Shown: piece by piece, positions 10,716-20,974 of the stretch | How positions within the stretch are numbered: position 1 is the stretch's first letter | Layout of the letters: each line of letters starts with the position of its first letter | Assembly: GCA_002102555.1 (NCBI GenBank) | Contig: MCFL01000184.1 | Location: 1 to 48,787, forward strand | Direction: 5' to 3' | DNA: 48,787 nt | Origin: Catenaria anguillulae PL171 | Taxonomy: Eukaryota; Blastocladiomycota; Blastocladiomycetes; Blastocladiales; Catenariaceae | Program-made: the position numbers and the translations under genes | The notes under the pieces: generated by a model | Told to the model about the DNA's origin: nothing | Database searches by the model: none | Seen by the model: the letters and a program-made list of their open reading frames with translations, nothing else

Positions 10716-13393
10716 ATGAAATACATAGACATGGACATGCAGAATGAAATGACAAGTGCAAATGCTTACCAACTGATTCCAACCGAGCTGTGGATCAACA
10801 TTGTCCGCCTGGCCGCTCCATCCACCATCGCCAAGTCATTGCCCTCTTCGTCTCGTTTTCCCGCAGACATCCTCAAGTCTTTCGCACATGCCCACTTGCG
10901 CCGATCCATTGCCCACAATCTTCTGTCCTCAGTCTATATCCCACGGTCACAGGTTGCTCCCTTCCAACGCTGCCGGCATTTGCTCTGCGCCTATTTGTTT
11001 CCCGACTTGGTCCGGGACGCTGACCAAGGGGAGTACCGGGATTACGGCGATAACGACCCTTACCACCCGCTGCAAGTGCTTCTGCGCATCTCATCATGCC
11101 AGTTTGCTCCGGTCAAGGGCCATCCGTTTGTCTCTCGCATGTCCGCGTTCATCCAGCATCCGGACACTCTCAGGGCAGTACTCGATCCGAGACTTCATCA
11201 GTGTCGAACCACCGCACCTGGCGCCACCAACCTTGCGCAATCGTCTCAAACTCTTCCGGATATACTCAACCGATTCCTGCGCAACTGCGACACGAATGAG
11301 CCCTCAGTCACCCACCCAGTTGCGCTCGCGTGCATCTATGCAACCCACTTTGTCTACCTCGGCGACATTTGCAACCTCAACCTGACGCTCGACCTGCTCA
11401 TCTCTTGGCTCTCGGTGCAGGGGCTCGAAACGTTTGCATCACCCGACCACGCAGCCGGCCCTGGGCTCTGGTCGCTTGCTGTCCCGGACCAATTGCGCAT
11501 GAGTTATGCAACTCAACGGCCTCGACTCAACATGTCACGCGACAGGGAAATGTCCGGCTGGGGCTACGACATGAACTTGAGCATGACATTCGCCGAGTAC
11601 TTGGTCTGGTTGGCATTGCACAACTGGCGCATGGACTTGGTGCAAGCCATTGCGAACCGATTTTCTGTCGAAACCAGCCGCTTGATGCGCCGTGTCATTG
11701 CCATTGACGGTTTCACCGTGTCGGCCGAATCGACTGCCTTTCGTCTACATGTCTTGATGGCTGGCGAGCAAGATGCCGATACGGTCATGCGCCGGGTCGT
11801 GCCGCAGTTGGAGTGGCTAGTCAGTCTTGGCTGGCCTCGGCGCAGTTGGGTCAACGGTTCTGCTGCCGCCGCCTACTTCGTGATCCAAAACTTGCCCGTC
11901 ACCAAACCTTGCTATCCCACGTTTGCCAAGGTGATGCTCGACTACGAGAAGCGGGCAATGACCGCAGAGAATATACGGGTCTTGTTCGATGAGGGCCTGT
12001 GGGAAAAAGTTGTCGAGTACGTCGAGCTCGACGCCAGCTTTGTGCATGTCGTGCCGCTTGTGCTCAAGCATTTGCCGTTGGTGGATGTTGAGCCCAAGAA
12101 CCGCTTGGTCGATTTGCTCGTGCACCTGCTTTTCGCAAGGCAGACCGAGCTGGCCGAGGACTTGATTCGTCGGTGTGCCGAGTTGGATTGGCGAGAGGAG
12201 GAGGGTGTCATGAGGGAGTGGGCGTGGCCGCATGTTGTTTTGTGGCATGGTGCGATTCATGAACTGCTCTCTAGTATCAACATTCTGTACAGCATTCTTG
12301 TTGACATTTCCAAATTGTGTCTTTTCCTGCAGCCTTCAATACCGTCCTTGGCTATCAACCCAACATCGACCCGTCCACATGCGCACACGTTCTGGAATCG
12401 CTCATGTCGCTTGATCTGACTCTCAATGAATCGCCCATCGACTGGACTCAAGCCCTCATTGCCCAATCCTGGCGTATTCCTGCTACGACCATGCACCATC
12501 TTCTTTTCCACTCTCCAGCCCTCTCGTCTGCTCTCGACTCCCGCGCCTTCTTTCACGCCGTTCTCCAGCAACCCATTCGCGAGACCGATCGTCTCGACGA
12601 CGATTCTTGCAAGCCATACTCGGACCGACTCGACCTCCTTTGTCGCATATTCCAACACGTGGAATCACTGCCGTTGCCGAATCCGCTGTGGGCCGATCTC
12701 GACACGCCAGCGTCCCATATGGACCCACTTCTCGCGTTGATTGCGCAAGTCCTGCGTCTTGCCGCCCCATCATCACCATGTCAAGCAGAAGCAACGTGGG
12801 CCGCCAATACAACCCATATTCGCGGCGCAACTACCAAACTCATCACGTGCTACTTTCCATCTGCCTCGGCCCCGACGCTCGGCTCGCTTCATCCCCAAGT
12901 TACCCATCTGCTCGCTACGCGGGTTGTCGCACCGTCCCTTATGCTCTTTCCAAACGCACGCGTGCTGCCGCCGCGCGACGAATGGCCAGACAAGCTGTTT
13001 GCATTTGGTGCGCTTGCGCGCGCTGGACTTGCGAGTGGCCTTATCCCGTGGGATGACGAGGTTCCAGGGTGGCTCTGGGCAGTGTTTGCGCAGTCAGCGG
13101 AGGAGCGGGTCATGAGAATCGATGAGGTGGATGAAAAGGTGCAGGAGTTGAAAGCGAGTGTGAATGGGATCGGGGAACACGAAGAAGAGTTGGTGGACGG
13201 GTTGCGAGAGGCTGGTGGTGAAAAGCACGCTGAGCGGTTCGGTGAGCGAGGTGCCGTGCGGGGCCGTGGCGAGCGACGATCTTCGGCAGAGGCCATGTTG
13301 GTAATGGTGTCAGCGTGCATGATGATGGTGGTAGTGTGTGTCTGGTGGTGGAGGGACTTGAAGACGGCTACCATTCATCAAGCTGAGCTCTGA
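10716..13393 (+). CDS. F-box-like protein with C-terminal membrane anchor
   Basis: Exon 1 10716-12273, intron 12274-12332 (GTATCA...CTGCAG, 59 nt), exon 2 12333-13393; up to 872 aa. The join is in frame and restores a continuous helical protein. An F-box-like motif occurs at the N-terminus (YQLIPTELWINIVRLAAPS, about aa 19-37), followed by about 750 residues rich in Leu/Trp/His helices with no family I can name. A Glu/Lys-rich helix (about 775-840) precedes a Met/Val-rich hydrophobic segment (LVMVSACMMMVVVCVWWW) about 15 residues from the end, a tail-anchor arrangement. Because of the TATA position, the start is more likely Met-8 or Met-12 than Met-1. If the F-box is real this would be a membrane-tethered SCF substrate receptor; that is inference. 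Confidence 0.65.
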
Positions 13394-13740
13394 GCGTCTC
13401 GCTGATCATGGCGGCGGTGGACCTGTCACATGTCATTACCGCCGTTGTCCGAATCATGTCCGTCACACATTTCCTCGCAGCAGCATATGTCAATGTTCCC
13501 GAGCACAGCGCGAGACAGACCACGGAGGAGTATGCGTTCTTTCAAGTTTATCTTTGCGACATCGATAAAAGCATTAAACGTAGTAAGTACACATTCCGAC
13601 CAATTCCGACCTCATGTCCCACAAGAGTTGATTCATGCATGATGATCTCCTTCACCATCCGAAACACCCGACGAGGCGGCCACAACATCGTTGATTGTTG
13701 ACTCGCCAAACGCCAATGGAATCGACTGCCCTCGCCCTCT
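13394..13740. other. Intergenic or 5' exon region of the next gene
   Basis: Contains a GTAAGT donor-like site at about 13583 following a short open frame (MRSFKFIFATSIKAL), which might be a first exon with a signal peptide for the next gene. No matching acceptor is obvious. Otherwise nothing is recognised. Confidence 0.3.
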
Positions 13741-15251
13741 TTGCTCATTTTCAATACTTACACTGTCGTCCCGACACACGACCGCGAGGATCGTTGCAAT
13801 TCGAAATACCTATGTACCATGTCGTGCAACTGCGGAGGTACGTTCGATCACCCCTTGTCGTATCGGCCCCCACTTTCCCCGGTCACAACCCATCTCATGC
13901 TGCTACCCGTCTTTGTCTCTTGTCGGCAGATTTTCAAGAATGTATGCGGGATACCGGCATTTGTGTCCCATCGCCATGCTCGGGCGGACACCTCGATCGC
14001 TCCTGCCAAGCAGTTGACGCCTCAAAGTACTGCTCGCCAGGCAACGGCTGCCGACCCCGCCTGCGCAATGGAAGCCGATGCCAGCCAAACTTTGTCGAAA
14101 ATGTCTGTGCCGAGGGTCTGGAATGCTACATGGCGGACCGCATGAGCTTCACTGGCGTTTGCCAGCCGCCTGGCGGCGGTTCCCGTCCAACTAATCCAGA
14201 TCCACCTTTTCGCCCTGTCGACCCGCCTACTCGCCCGATCGACCCACCCACGACCCCAGTCAACCCACCGCAACCTCCACCCGGCAATGGCGGCAACAAC
14301 CCGGGCGGCGGCGGCGGCGGCGGTGGATCCAACCCGCAACCTCAACCGCAACCGCCATCCAACAACAACGGCGGTGGAGGCAATTCGGGTGGTGGTGGTG
14401 GTGGTGGCGGCGGCTCGAACGCTCCCAGCCCTGGCAGCGGCAACAGTGGCAACGCCGGGAACGGATCAGGCGGCAATGGCAGTGCTCCCAACCCCTCTGC
14501 TGGATTTGGCAACTCGAATGGCAACGCTGGATGGCCAACCTCGAGCAACGGTGCCGGCGACAGCTCGCGTAACGGTGGCAGCATTCAAATCCCAGGCTCC
14601 AACGGCGCAACACCAACCTCGGGCAACAACGGCAACAACCCAGCAAATCCCACGTTTCCCGGCCTTGGACCGAGTTCCACGTCATCGGCCTCCAATGCAG
14701 CCACAGTTGGCGGTGTCTCGCTCCCGGTTCTCATCGGATCCGTCATTGGCGCCGCCGCGCTCGGTGTTTTGGTCGCCATGCTCATACGTCGCCGTCGCAA
14801 GCCTGCGCAATATCCACCACATTATCCTCCAAGTTACTTTGCGCAGCAGCCAGACCCGACTGCTCAACCACCATCATTGCCGCCTACCTTGTCTCGCGTC
14901 GCATCACCAGCATTCAAACCTCAAGTCCAACCCGCGACCAACATTCCCGAGCCCATGCCATACTATCCGCAAGAACCCGCCGTTGACCACATTGTGCTTT
15001 CCACCATCCCTCGCGCGCCGACTCCGTCAACGCCTGGCGAGGCCCCTGTGAATACAGAGGCGGACGAGGTGCACGATGTTCCGTGGACGGAAGCGGGAGT
15101 CGTATCGACGATTCCACGGATGGTTGAGGTTCAGCTGGGACCTGGAGATGCCGAGCTGGTGTTGCCGACGGGTGTGGCGGATGGGACGCAGGATATGGCA
15201 GAGGACGAGCGGGGGAACAAGGTTCATTATCCGACTTCGCCGACGCTGTAG
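13741..15251 (+). CDS. Cys-rich single-pass membrane protein with Gly/Pro linker
   Basis: Exon ending 13837, intron 13838-13929 (GTACGT...TCGGCAG, 92 nt), last exon 13930-15251. Splicing joins CNSKYLCTMSCNCG to DFQECMRDTGICVPSPCSGG, giving a continuous Cys-rich ectodomain with about 16 Cys. The 5' end is not resolved: no good signal peptide is in frame, so an upstream exon is likely. The ectodomain is followed by a PVDPPTRPIDPPT Pro/Asp repeat, a long Gly/Asn/Ser linker with two poly-Gly runs, a transmembrane helix (LPVLIGSVIGAAALGVLVAML) with a RRRRK stop-transfer, and a Pro/Tyr-rich cytoplasmic tail with two copies of STIPR. The layout is that of a wall-associated receptor or sensor, but I recognise no WSC or lectin domain. 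Confidence 0.65.
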
Positions 15252-15353
15252 ACCGAAAAGGGCGCTTGGAACAAGTGGTTAGTGGAGAGTTTTGCCAGTT
15301 TTGAGTTGATAGAGCCGTTGCAAGTTAGATTTTGTATCTTTTCGCAAGCACAT

Positions 15354-15359
15354 AATAAA
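15354..15359 (+). terminator. AATAAA poly(A) signal
   Basis: Canonical hexamer about 100 bp after the stop of the membrane-protein gene, in the 160-bp gap between convergent genes. Confidence 0.5.
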
Positions 15360-15412
15360 TACAAGATGAAATCGCGCTATGCAACGACAGTAAATACACG
15401 ACATGATTCGAC

Positions 15413-16066
15413 TCAATCTTGATTGTCAGCTGGCAACGAAATCCGCCGCGCCTGCTCTTGTGTCACGCCCAACTCCCACAGCTTGACAAACCCTTGAACC
15501 ATCTCCAAATACATCTTTCCGCCATCTTGCTTGATCAACTCGTTCTTCCAAGTGTGATACGGATACTGATACTGTGACGCAAACCAAGTGCTCGACCACG
15601 TCTCCAACCACTCCGGAATCACTACTTCGACCATCCTCATAACCCGCACTTGTCCATGGCCCAAAACCTCTTGTGCGGCACCGGCGAATGCACGCGCCCG
15701 TTGACACTCGTATGTGTAGTGCGCATAGTATGGAATGTCCTCGGCCACGACTTGGACCGCAAACAGCTTGCGTTGCGACTTGTCTGGGCGGCGCGTCTTG
15801 CGAAAGTGCTCCTCGAGCAAGTGGTAGTACACGGCCCAGTCAAGGGAGCATGAGAATGAAATGTACGGTGACGGGACGTGGTTGTAGAAGCCCATCATGA
15901 TATGAGCTTCTGGCGCCATGGTGCTTGAGGCTTTCGGAGCGCGGGCACGAAGCAAGTACCGTGCGCCAGTTGCGTGGTCGTGGTGCGGTTCGAATTGGTC
16001 CCAGGCGTGCCCGAAAGCGACCGAACGGTAAAGTATGAGACTGGGAATCGGTGCAGTAGTTGACAT
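15413..16066 (-). CDS. ADP-ribosyltransferase-like family protein, copy 1
   Basis: Single exon, 217 aa, ATG at 16066 (MSTTAPIPSLIL); the same MSTT start in copy 2 supports this choice over upstream starts. Shared family blocks: LYRSVAFGHAWDQFEP (aa 12-27), YLLRARAP, a central VPSPYISFSCSLDWAVYY, then LFAVQVVAEDI and AQEVLGHGQVRVMRM, ending in a Trp-rich tail. The spacing of Arg (YRS), Ser (ISFS) and Glu (QEVLG) resembles the R-S-E triad of ADP-ribosyltransferase folds and the SPxIS signature of a fungal domain of unknown function (DUF7587-like, from memory). It has no signal peptide. It is the left-most of three tandem same-strand copies. Enzymatic activity is inference. Confidence 0.65.
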   Translation of the reverse strand: MSTTAPIPSLILYRSVAFGHAWDQFEPHHDHATGARYLLRARAPKASSTMAPEAHIMMGFYNHVPSPYISFSCSLDWAVYYHLLEEHFRKTRRPDKSQRKLFAVQVVAEDIPYYAHYTYECQRARAFAGAAQEVLGHGQVRVMRMVEVVIPEWLETWSSTWFASQYQYPYHTWKNELIKQDGGKMYLEMVQGFVKLWELGVTQEQARRISLPADNQD

Positions 16067-16482
16067 GATGAAAAGACATTTATAATGGTCATGTACTATA
16101 AATGAGATGCGAGGGAATGCGAGTCGTCTTTCGGTCACTAAACGCCGTCACCCACACGTGTCTGCTGGTAGCATGCGACTGGTGCTGCACCTTGTCCGTT
16201 TTTCGTCCAGACTAGTCACTCCACGAAACATGGTCATTCATGCACGCATTGATGCTAGATTAAAATCACGATGACAAGGCATGATTTACTCATAAGAGAA
16301 AAAAGCCCTGTGAATGCTTAAGTTAGATCCCATTTCACTTCTGTTGCATAAAGAGACATTAAGGCGTGCTCAGAGCTTCACAGCCAGCAGTACCATTGTG
16401 CGGCACAAATACTAGGCGGCACAGAAGCCAATATTCATCAACGGAAACGGACAGGAACCGACGATAGAACACACATCACGAC
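16067..16482. other. Spacer between tandem copies 1 and 2
   Basis: About 415 bp with no open frame of note. It serves as promoter of copy 1 and 3' flank of copy 2. Confidence 0.4.
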
Positions 16483-17085
16483 CTACTTGCCCCCCTGCCA
16501 CACGCTCAAAGCATTCACCATGGTACCAAAGTCATCCGCATGCAACCTTGTCATCTTCTTTTTCCACTCCCTAAACGGATACCTCTTGCGCTTCCACGTC
16601 GACCTCTTTGCAAACCACTGCTGAGAAGTGTCTCGCAACCCTTTGGGAATCGTGTCCATGAGCGGGACCATCCGCACCACCCGCACTTGCAATGTTGCCA
16701 GCACTTCTTGTGCGCTCACGACATTACCCTTTGCCCGAGCGTTGGTCAAGAGCGGATACACATTTTGGACGTCCTCGGATACGACCTCGAGCGCGTACAA
16801 ATGGCGACCGTTGCGGTCGTCAGGATTGAAGTACTCGTATCGGAGCTGGTGGTAGATTGCCCATTCCAAGCTCGCCGTGAATGAGATGTATGGCGAGCAT
16901 GTAGTTTTTGCCCACCCCATCATGACGTGGTTATCGTACGAAAACGTGTTGAGGGTCGGCGAGCGTGCACGGAGGAGGTAGTGAGCCTTGGGTGAGTGAG
17001 AAGACGTCCAGAGAGGCGGGATGGGCTCGAATTGGTCCCAAGCGTGGCCCGTTAGGACGGATCGGTACAAGATTGTGGTTGACAT
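16483..17085 (-). CDS. ADP-ribosyltransferase-like family protein, copy 2
   Basis: Single exon, 200 aa, ATG at 17085 (MSTTILYRSVLTGHAWDQFE). It keeps all family blocks: the initial LYRS, HYLLRARSP, SPYISFTASLEWAIYHQL, LYALEVVSEDVQNV, SAQEVLATLQVRVVRMV and a final Trp-containing helix. Similarity to copy 1 is clear, but with many substitutions and variable loops, so the duplication is not recent. It ends about 20 residues earlier than copy 1. Confidence 0.65.
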   Translation of the reverse strand: MSTTILYRSVLTGHAWDQFEPIPPLWTSSHSPKAHYLLRARSPTLNTFSYDNHVMMGWAKTTCSPYISFTASLEWAIYHQLRYEYFNPDDRNGRHLYALEVVSEDVQNVYPLLTNARAKGNVVSAQEVLATLQVRVVRMVPLMDTIPKGLRDTSQQWFAKRSTWKRKRYPFREWKKKMTRLHADDFGTMVNALSVWQGGK

Positions 17086-17408
17086 GGTCGTCTATTGATT
17101 ATTTCTGGCTTGCAGTGGGTTATCTTGTCGACATTTGTTGTCAAGAGAATGTAGCTTGAACTTGGTGCTCGTTCAAGTTGCCATTACCCGGCTTCATCAC
17201 ATGGGCCACAAATGGTCCAGCTCAAGTCCAGCAACGTGTCTCCAAAGTTTCCCACCTCCATCATCCCTACGGGTGAAAAAGTCCGCTAAGGTCACGTGCG
17301 ATGTATTTATCGCATCGAGTAGGTATTTATTGATTGATGATGCATGAAAAACCAGGAAAACAGGAGCAAGTTCATGGAAACTGGCCTCCGCCGTCATTCT
17401 GTTGCCTC
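17086..17408. other. Spacer between tandem copies 2 and 3
   Basis: About 320 bp without a supported gene. Confidence 0.4.
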
Positions 17409-18401
17409 TCACCAACGTCTCAGCCCATCCCAGATACACAAGAGACATGCCCACAACTTGGAGCCGGCAGTTTGGCCGGCAGTCTGCAATGTACTGGAAT
17501 GCCCCGTCAACACTTGGGGCTCTGGCCGTGAATGATGAAGCGGCAGCAAGTCCGCGAGTGGGCCAATGGGAGGACGACTTGAAGCAAGAAGTTGAGTGGA
17601 TTCGGTGATTGGAAATAGTGAAGGCGGTTTCGCGGCATGAGCTGCCACGGAAGAACTTGACGGCGTTGGATGCACCGCGACAAAGACTTGCGCTTTCCAA
17701 GTATCCACGTCATGCGCAATTGCATACAATTCTCTTGCACAAACTCGTCTCATCTCTGCCTTCCACCTGGCAAACGGGTACTTGGCGCCTGTACCCGAGA
17801 TGGCACCAAGTCTCTTCATTTCACTGAACCACTGCGACGACGAAGCGCGCAAATACGCCGGAATCAAGTCCATGAGCGACAGCTTGCGCACAACGCGCAC
17901 TTGGAAAGTGCCGAGCATCTCCCTGGCGGCTCTTGCGTTTGCTTGTGCACGAAGGTCAGACACGCTAACATTTTGCACGTCGATGGCAATGACCTCGAGT
18001 GCATACAAGTGGCGGACAGAAGACGGGTTGCTCTTGTTGATGTGCTCGTGCTTGAGTTGGTAGTAAATCGCCCAATGCAGGTCGGACGAAAAGGAGATGT
18101 ACGGCGACTGAATAGCGTGGTTCCATCCCATGTTGAGGTGATCTTCGTGTGAGACGTTGGCCGTGGTCGAACCGCAGGCACGCAAGAAAAAGGAGGCTGG
18201 CGACGATGAAGGGCTCGAGATGGATTCGAATTGATCCCAAGACTTGCCCACCACGACCGATCGAAAGACGAAGAACGTTGGCTGCCGCCCCGCCGGTGAG
18301 TCGAGAGTCGCGATGAGCTCGGATGACGACGTGCCTGTGAGCTGGGATGGCCGGCGCGGTTTTGCTGCTTGTAATCGACGAGATTTTGATTTGGACGGCA
18401 T
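17409..18401 (-). CDS. ADP-ribosyltransferase-like family protein, copy 3, with extensions
   Basis: Single open frame, 330 aa, ATG at 18401. A basic N-terminus (MPSKSKSRRLQAAKPRR) precedes the family core (about 42-215): VFRSVVVGKSWDQFES, FFLRACG, SPYISFSSDLHWAIYYQL, LYALEVIAIDVQNVSV, AAREMLGTFQVRVVRKL. The last about 115 residues are Ser/Pro-rich and absent from the other copies; they may be a genuine tail or read-through past a missed splice site. The Arg/Lys-rich start could be a nuclear signal. The Arg, Ser and Glu positions proposed as the active triad are kept. Confidence 0.62.
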   Translation of the reverse strand: MPSKSKSRRLQAAKPRRPSQLTGTSSSELIATLDSPAGRQPTFFVFRSVVVGKSWDQFESISSPSSSPASFFLRACGSTTANVSHEDHLNMGWNHAIQSPYISFSSDLHWAIYYQLKHEHINKSNPSSVRHLYALEVIAIDVQNVSVSDLRAQANARAAREMLGTFQVRVVRKLSLMDLIPAYLRASSSQWFSEMKRLGAISGTGAKYPFARWKAEMRRVCARELYAIAHDVDTWKAQVFVAVHPTPSSSSVAAHAAKPPSLFPITESTQLLASSRPPIGPLADLLPLHHSRPEPQVLTGHSSTLQTAGQTAGSKLWACLLCIWDGLRRW

Positions 18402-18916
18402 GGTGTAACATTCTCATGAGAAGCTGTGTATGTGAGTCGCTGTGAGAGCGAAAGTTCTTCTTGAAGGTACTATACAACGTCTGCAGTTGTGGCTATGACG
18501 TTGATGGCTACAGAATGTCCAAAAGCTGTCCGCTCAATCCAAAACACGCTTGACAACAAATGTCATCATCCATTCAAATCTCGCGAGGATATCCAAAGGA
18601 ATTCGCACGACCATGCCTATAACGCTGAGGACGCAAATGCATAGAAAAAATACCAATGTCTAGGTATGAGTGCCTTTCTCTTCCAATCTGGGTCACCTTT
18701 CAGATAACTTGGGCTTGACTCGGGACTCTAGCTTGGCACATACGGCGCGATCGGCGACCGATTCAAGGTCATCGTAATGGTTTCAGGATCGGCGCCTTGC
18801 CAGCTGAGCATGTCCGATACCTGTCCTAGGCTTCCACACATCACCACAACGAGCAACAATAAAAAATGAAGAGAAGGAGGGCAACAAACACAAACGCCAA
18901 TCGTCACTTTAAAGCC
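18402..18916. other. Intergenic upstream of copy 3
   Basis: About 515 bp. No gene recognised; it should contain the promoter of copy 3 and the 3' flank of the fossil copy. Confidence 0.4.
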
Positions 18917-19189
18917 GCCTCATTGCTCGGCGTGCAGCCATGTCTCGTTGAATTGTCGCATCATGGCGAGCATATCGCTGTTCATCATGCTCATGTGAGG
19001 CATGCAAGAATTCATCCCATTGTAAAAATTGACAGTGGCGTTCTTTGAAAACCATGCCTCGCACTCCTCCATGAACCACTGGTGGACATCCACCACGATT
19101 TTCTTCAGGATGCGCACTTGGCCAAATCCCAGCACACCCGATTCTGACGATACTAAGCACTCACTCAGATTACAAGATACTTGTGCCAC
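18917..19189 (-). pseudogene. Fossil C-terminal fragment of a fourth ADP-ribosyltransferase-like copy
   Basis: A minus-strand frame contains GVLGFGQVRILKKIVVD, a Trp-Phe pair, then AWFSKN and a Met-rich tail, which aligns with the last third of copies 1-3 (EVLGHGQVRVMRM and the Trp helix). The N-terminal two thirds are not recognisable in the bases to the right, so this looks like a broken remnant at the end of the tandem array. It could instead be the last exon of a gene whose other exons I cannot see. Confidence 0.5.
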
Positions 19190-19714
19190 TCGAATCGTCG
19201 AGGCACGATGTCGATATCTTCCTTGCCTCAGCTTGCGGAAAATGAGTCACACTGCTCCGGACAGCAAAATGTAACTGTGACGCTCTCCCTGAAATAGTGG
19301 ATTATGGCTCCAAAAATCACGCGTGTCTCGACAAATACCCACCCAATCTTACTCACGTCAAGAAGGGAAATGCAGGACAGGCAATATTAAGTACCACCGT
19401 GAGTTCACCGTGGGGCCGAGTTGGGCGTGATGGTCTCGGATTTGGACGTCGCATCATCATGTTGACAAACTTTGTATGTACAAGAATAAGTGAATGAACA
19501 AGTGCCAACGATGGTGAGGAAATGGAACTGGGGGGGGGGGTACGAATGTAACTTAAGGAATTGACAGATAGTAAAGAAATCGAACAAATGGATGAAAAAT
19601 GGAACAGAACGAGTGAGGTGGGAACAAACACCAGACTCTACTCGTCCTTGAGGGTACATACGAATTAGGGGAAAAGAACGGGGAACGGAAATCAAAGAAA
19701 AGAACCGGCGATAC
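19190..19714. other. Intergenic with poly-G tract
   Basis: Holds an 11-base G run at 19530-19540. A minus-strand open frame here (Ser/Leu-rich) has no protein-like features and I do not call it. Confidence 0.4.
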
Positions 19715-20974
19715 TCACCACAAACAACCCGACGGCGACTCCATCAAGCACATGGAGTGCCCAGACCCAAGCACCTCGCTCCACCTGCCCTCAACCCCAC
19801 AGGATACTACTACCATGGCGGCCTCACACACCCGCCGACCCGCCACGTCCTCTTCCTCCTTTCCCTGCGTGGTGGTGACCTTGGCGTCACACGCCGCAAC
19901 AACCACAGGCACCTGCTCATCCTCCACGGCCACCGGCCTCCCGACATCCTCAACTGCCTGCCTTGCCGCCGCCGCCTCTTCCCGGAACAACGCGTCTACC
20001 ACCGGCGCCAAAGCTGCCGCAAAGTCCTGCATGCTGCGCGCAACCTCCATCTGCACCTTGGCGCTCATGTCTGCCCGGTGCACCATGAACAGGCCCGCGG
20101 CCCAAACCCGCACAAGCCCCTCGGCAGTCATCTTGTTGTGCTCCGTGTGTTGGAGCACGGCCAAGATGTGGGCGAGCACGGCGTCCCAGACGTGGGCGTG
20201 CGTGGCGTGGTCGCGAAGCGCTTGCGCGACGTTGGCGGGCGAGGACAAGGTGCCGGCACGATGCGCGGCAACGACCGAGCGGAAAAACGAGAGCGGCAAC
20301 AGAGGCTTCGGTGCAAACCGAAGGCACTCACGAGCGAGCCACGCGTACGCGACGGCCAGGTCCCGCGTGTCGTCCGACTCGACGTCAAACACGGGCGCCG
20401 TGGGCAGGCGCGCACCTGTCGTCGGGTCGTACAATGACTTGACGAGCTTGTTGCGCAACACGCACGTGGACACGCGGTGCACGCCGGGGTAGCGCAGCAA
20501 CCATCGCTCCACGACGGCAATTGAGTGCGTGAAGCACTCGGGCAACTGCGCAAAGTCGATGCTGGGCACGTTGCTGGTTCCATAGGCGATGGCCTGGTAC
20601 GCGCTTGGTGTGCCGAGGTCGGGAAGCGGAATGGTATGTGGGCCATGCTTGAGGGAACCGTGGCCAGAGTCGGTGGGCGAGGGGCAGCGACTCAATGACG
20701 AGACGCGAGACTTGCCCAATCGCGTTGACAAGGCCGCAAACACGGACGCGACTTTGGTGGGAACAGCGCGGGCCACATTCTTGACCTTTTGGGCAGCTGT
20801 GGATACCTTGGTGCACACACGGGTCGCTTTTGTCCGCTTTTGTGGCATGACGGGGTCCTTGGAGGTTTTGCCTTTGGCCAGGCCGGCAGCGGAGGCGCCC
20901 GACAAGGCAAGGGCAGCGAGACGAGGGGCAGAGAATGGGTTCATGATTGTGGCAAGATGGAGTTTCGATGGCAT
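19715..20974 (-). CDS. RhoGAP-like protein
   Basis: Predicted to stimulate GTP hydrolysis by a Rho/Rac/Cdc42 GTPase. ATG at 20974 (MPSKLHLATIMNPF) gives 419 aa; Met-11 at 20944 is an alternative, and the frame is open further upstream without protein-like sequence. An Ala/Lys/Arg-rich N-terminus (about 20-110) precedes a divergent RhoGAP fold (about 130-350): YGTSNVPSIDF, then PGVHRVST matching the GIFRxSG loop with the catalytic Arg, CLRFAPKPLLPLSFF matching the LPEPLL region, and HNKMTAEGLVRVWAAGLF matching NKMTxxNLAxxFxPxL. The C-terminus is Ala/Val/Glu-rich. The stop codon overlaps a GTGAGT donor-like site, so an extra 3' exon is possible. Confidence 0.72.
   Translation of the reverse strand: MPSKLHLATIMNPFSAPRLAALALSGASAAGLAKGKTSKDPVMPQKRTKATRVCTKVSTAAQKVKNVARAVPTKVASVFAALSTRLGKSRVSSLSRCPSPTDSGHGSLKHGPHTIPLPDLGTPSAYQAIAYGTSNVPSIDFAQLPECFTHSIAVVERWLLRYPGVHRVSTCVLRNKLVKSLYDPTTGARLPTAPVFDVESDDTRDLAVAYAWLARECLRFAPKPLLPLSFFRSVVAAHRAGTLSSPANVAQALRDHATHAHVWDAVLAHILAVLQHTEHNKMTAEGLVRVWAAGLFMVHRADMSAKVQMEVARSMQDFAAALAPVVDALFREEAAAARQAVEDVGRPVAVEDEQVPVVVAACDAKVTTTQGKEEEDVAGRRVCEAAMVVVSCGVEGRWSEVLGSGHSMCLMESPSGCLW

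Noticed and set aside
14287-14420. GGC/GGT repeats as a minisatellite
   Set aside because: They encode the poly-Gly stalk of the membrane protein in frame.
19353-19695. Ser/Leu-rich minus-strand frame near the RhoGAP gene
   Set aside because: No ATG-supported protein features; lies over a poly-G tract and looks like 3' flank.
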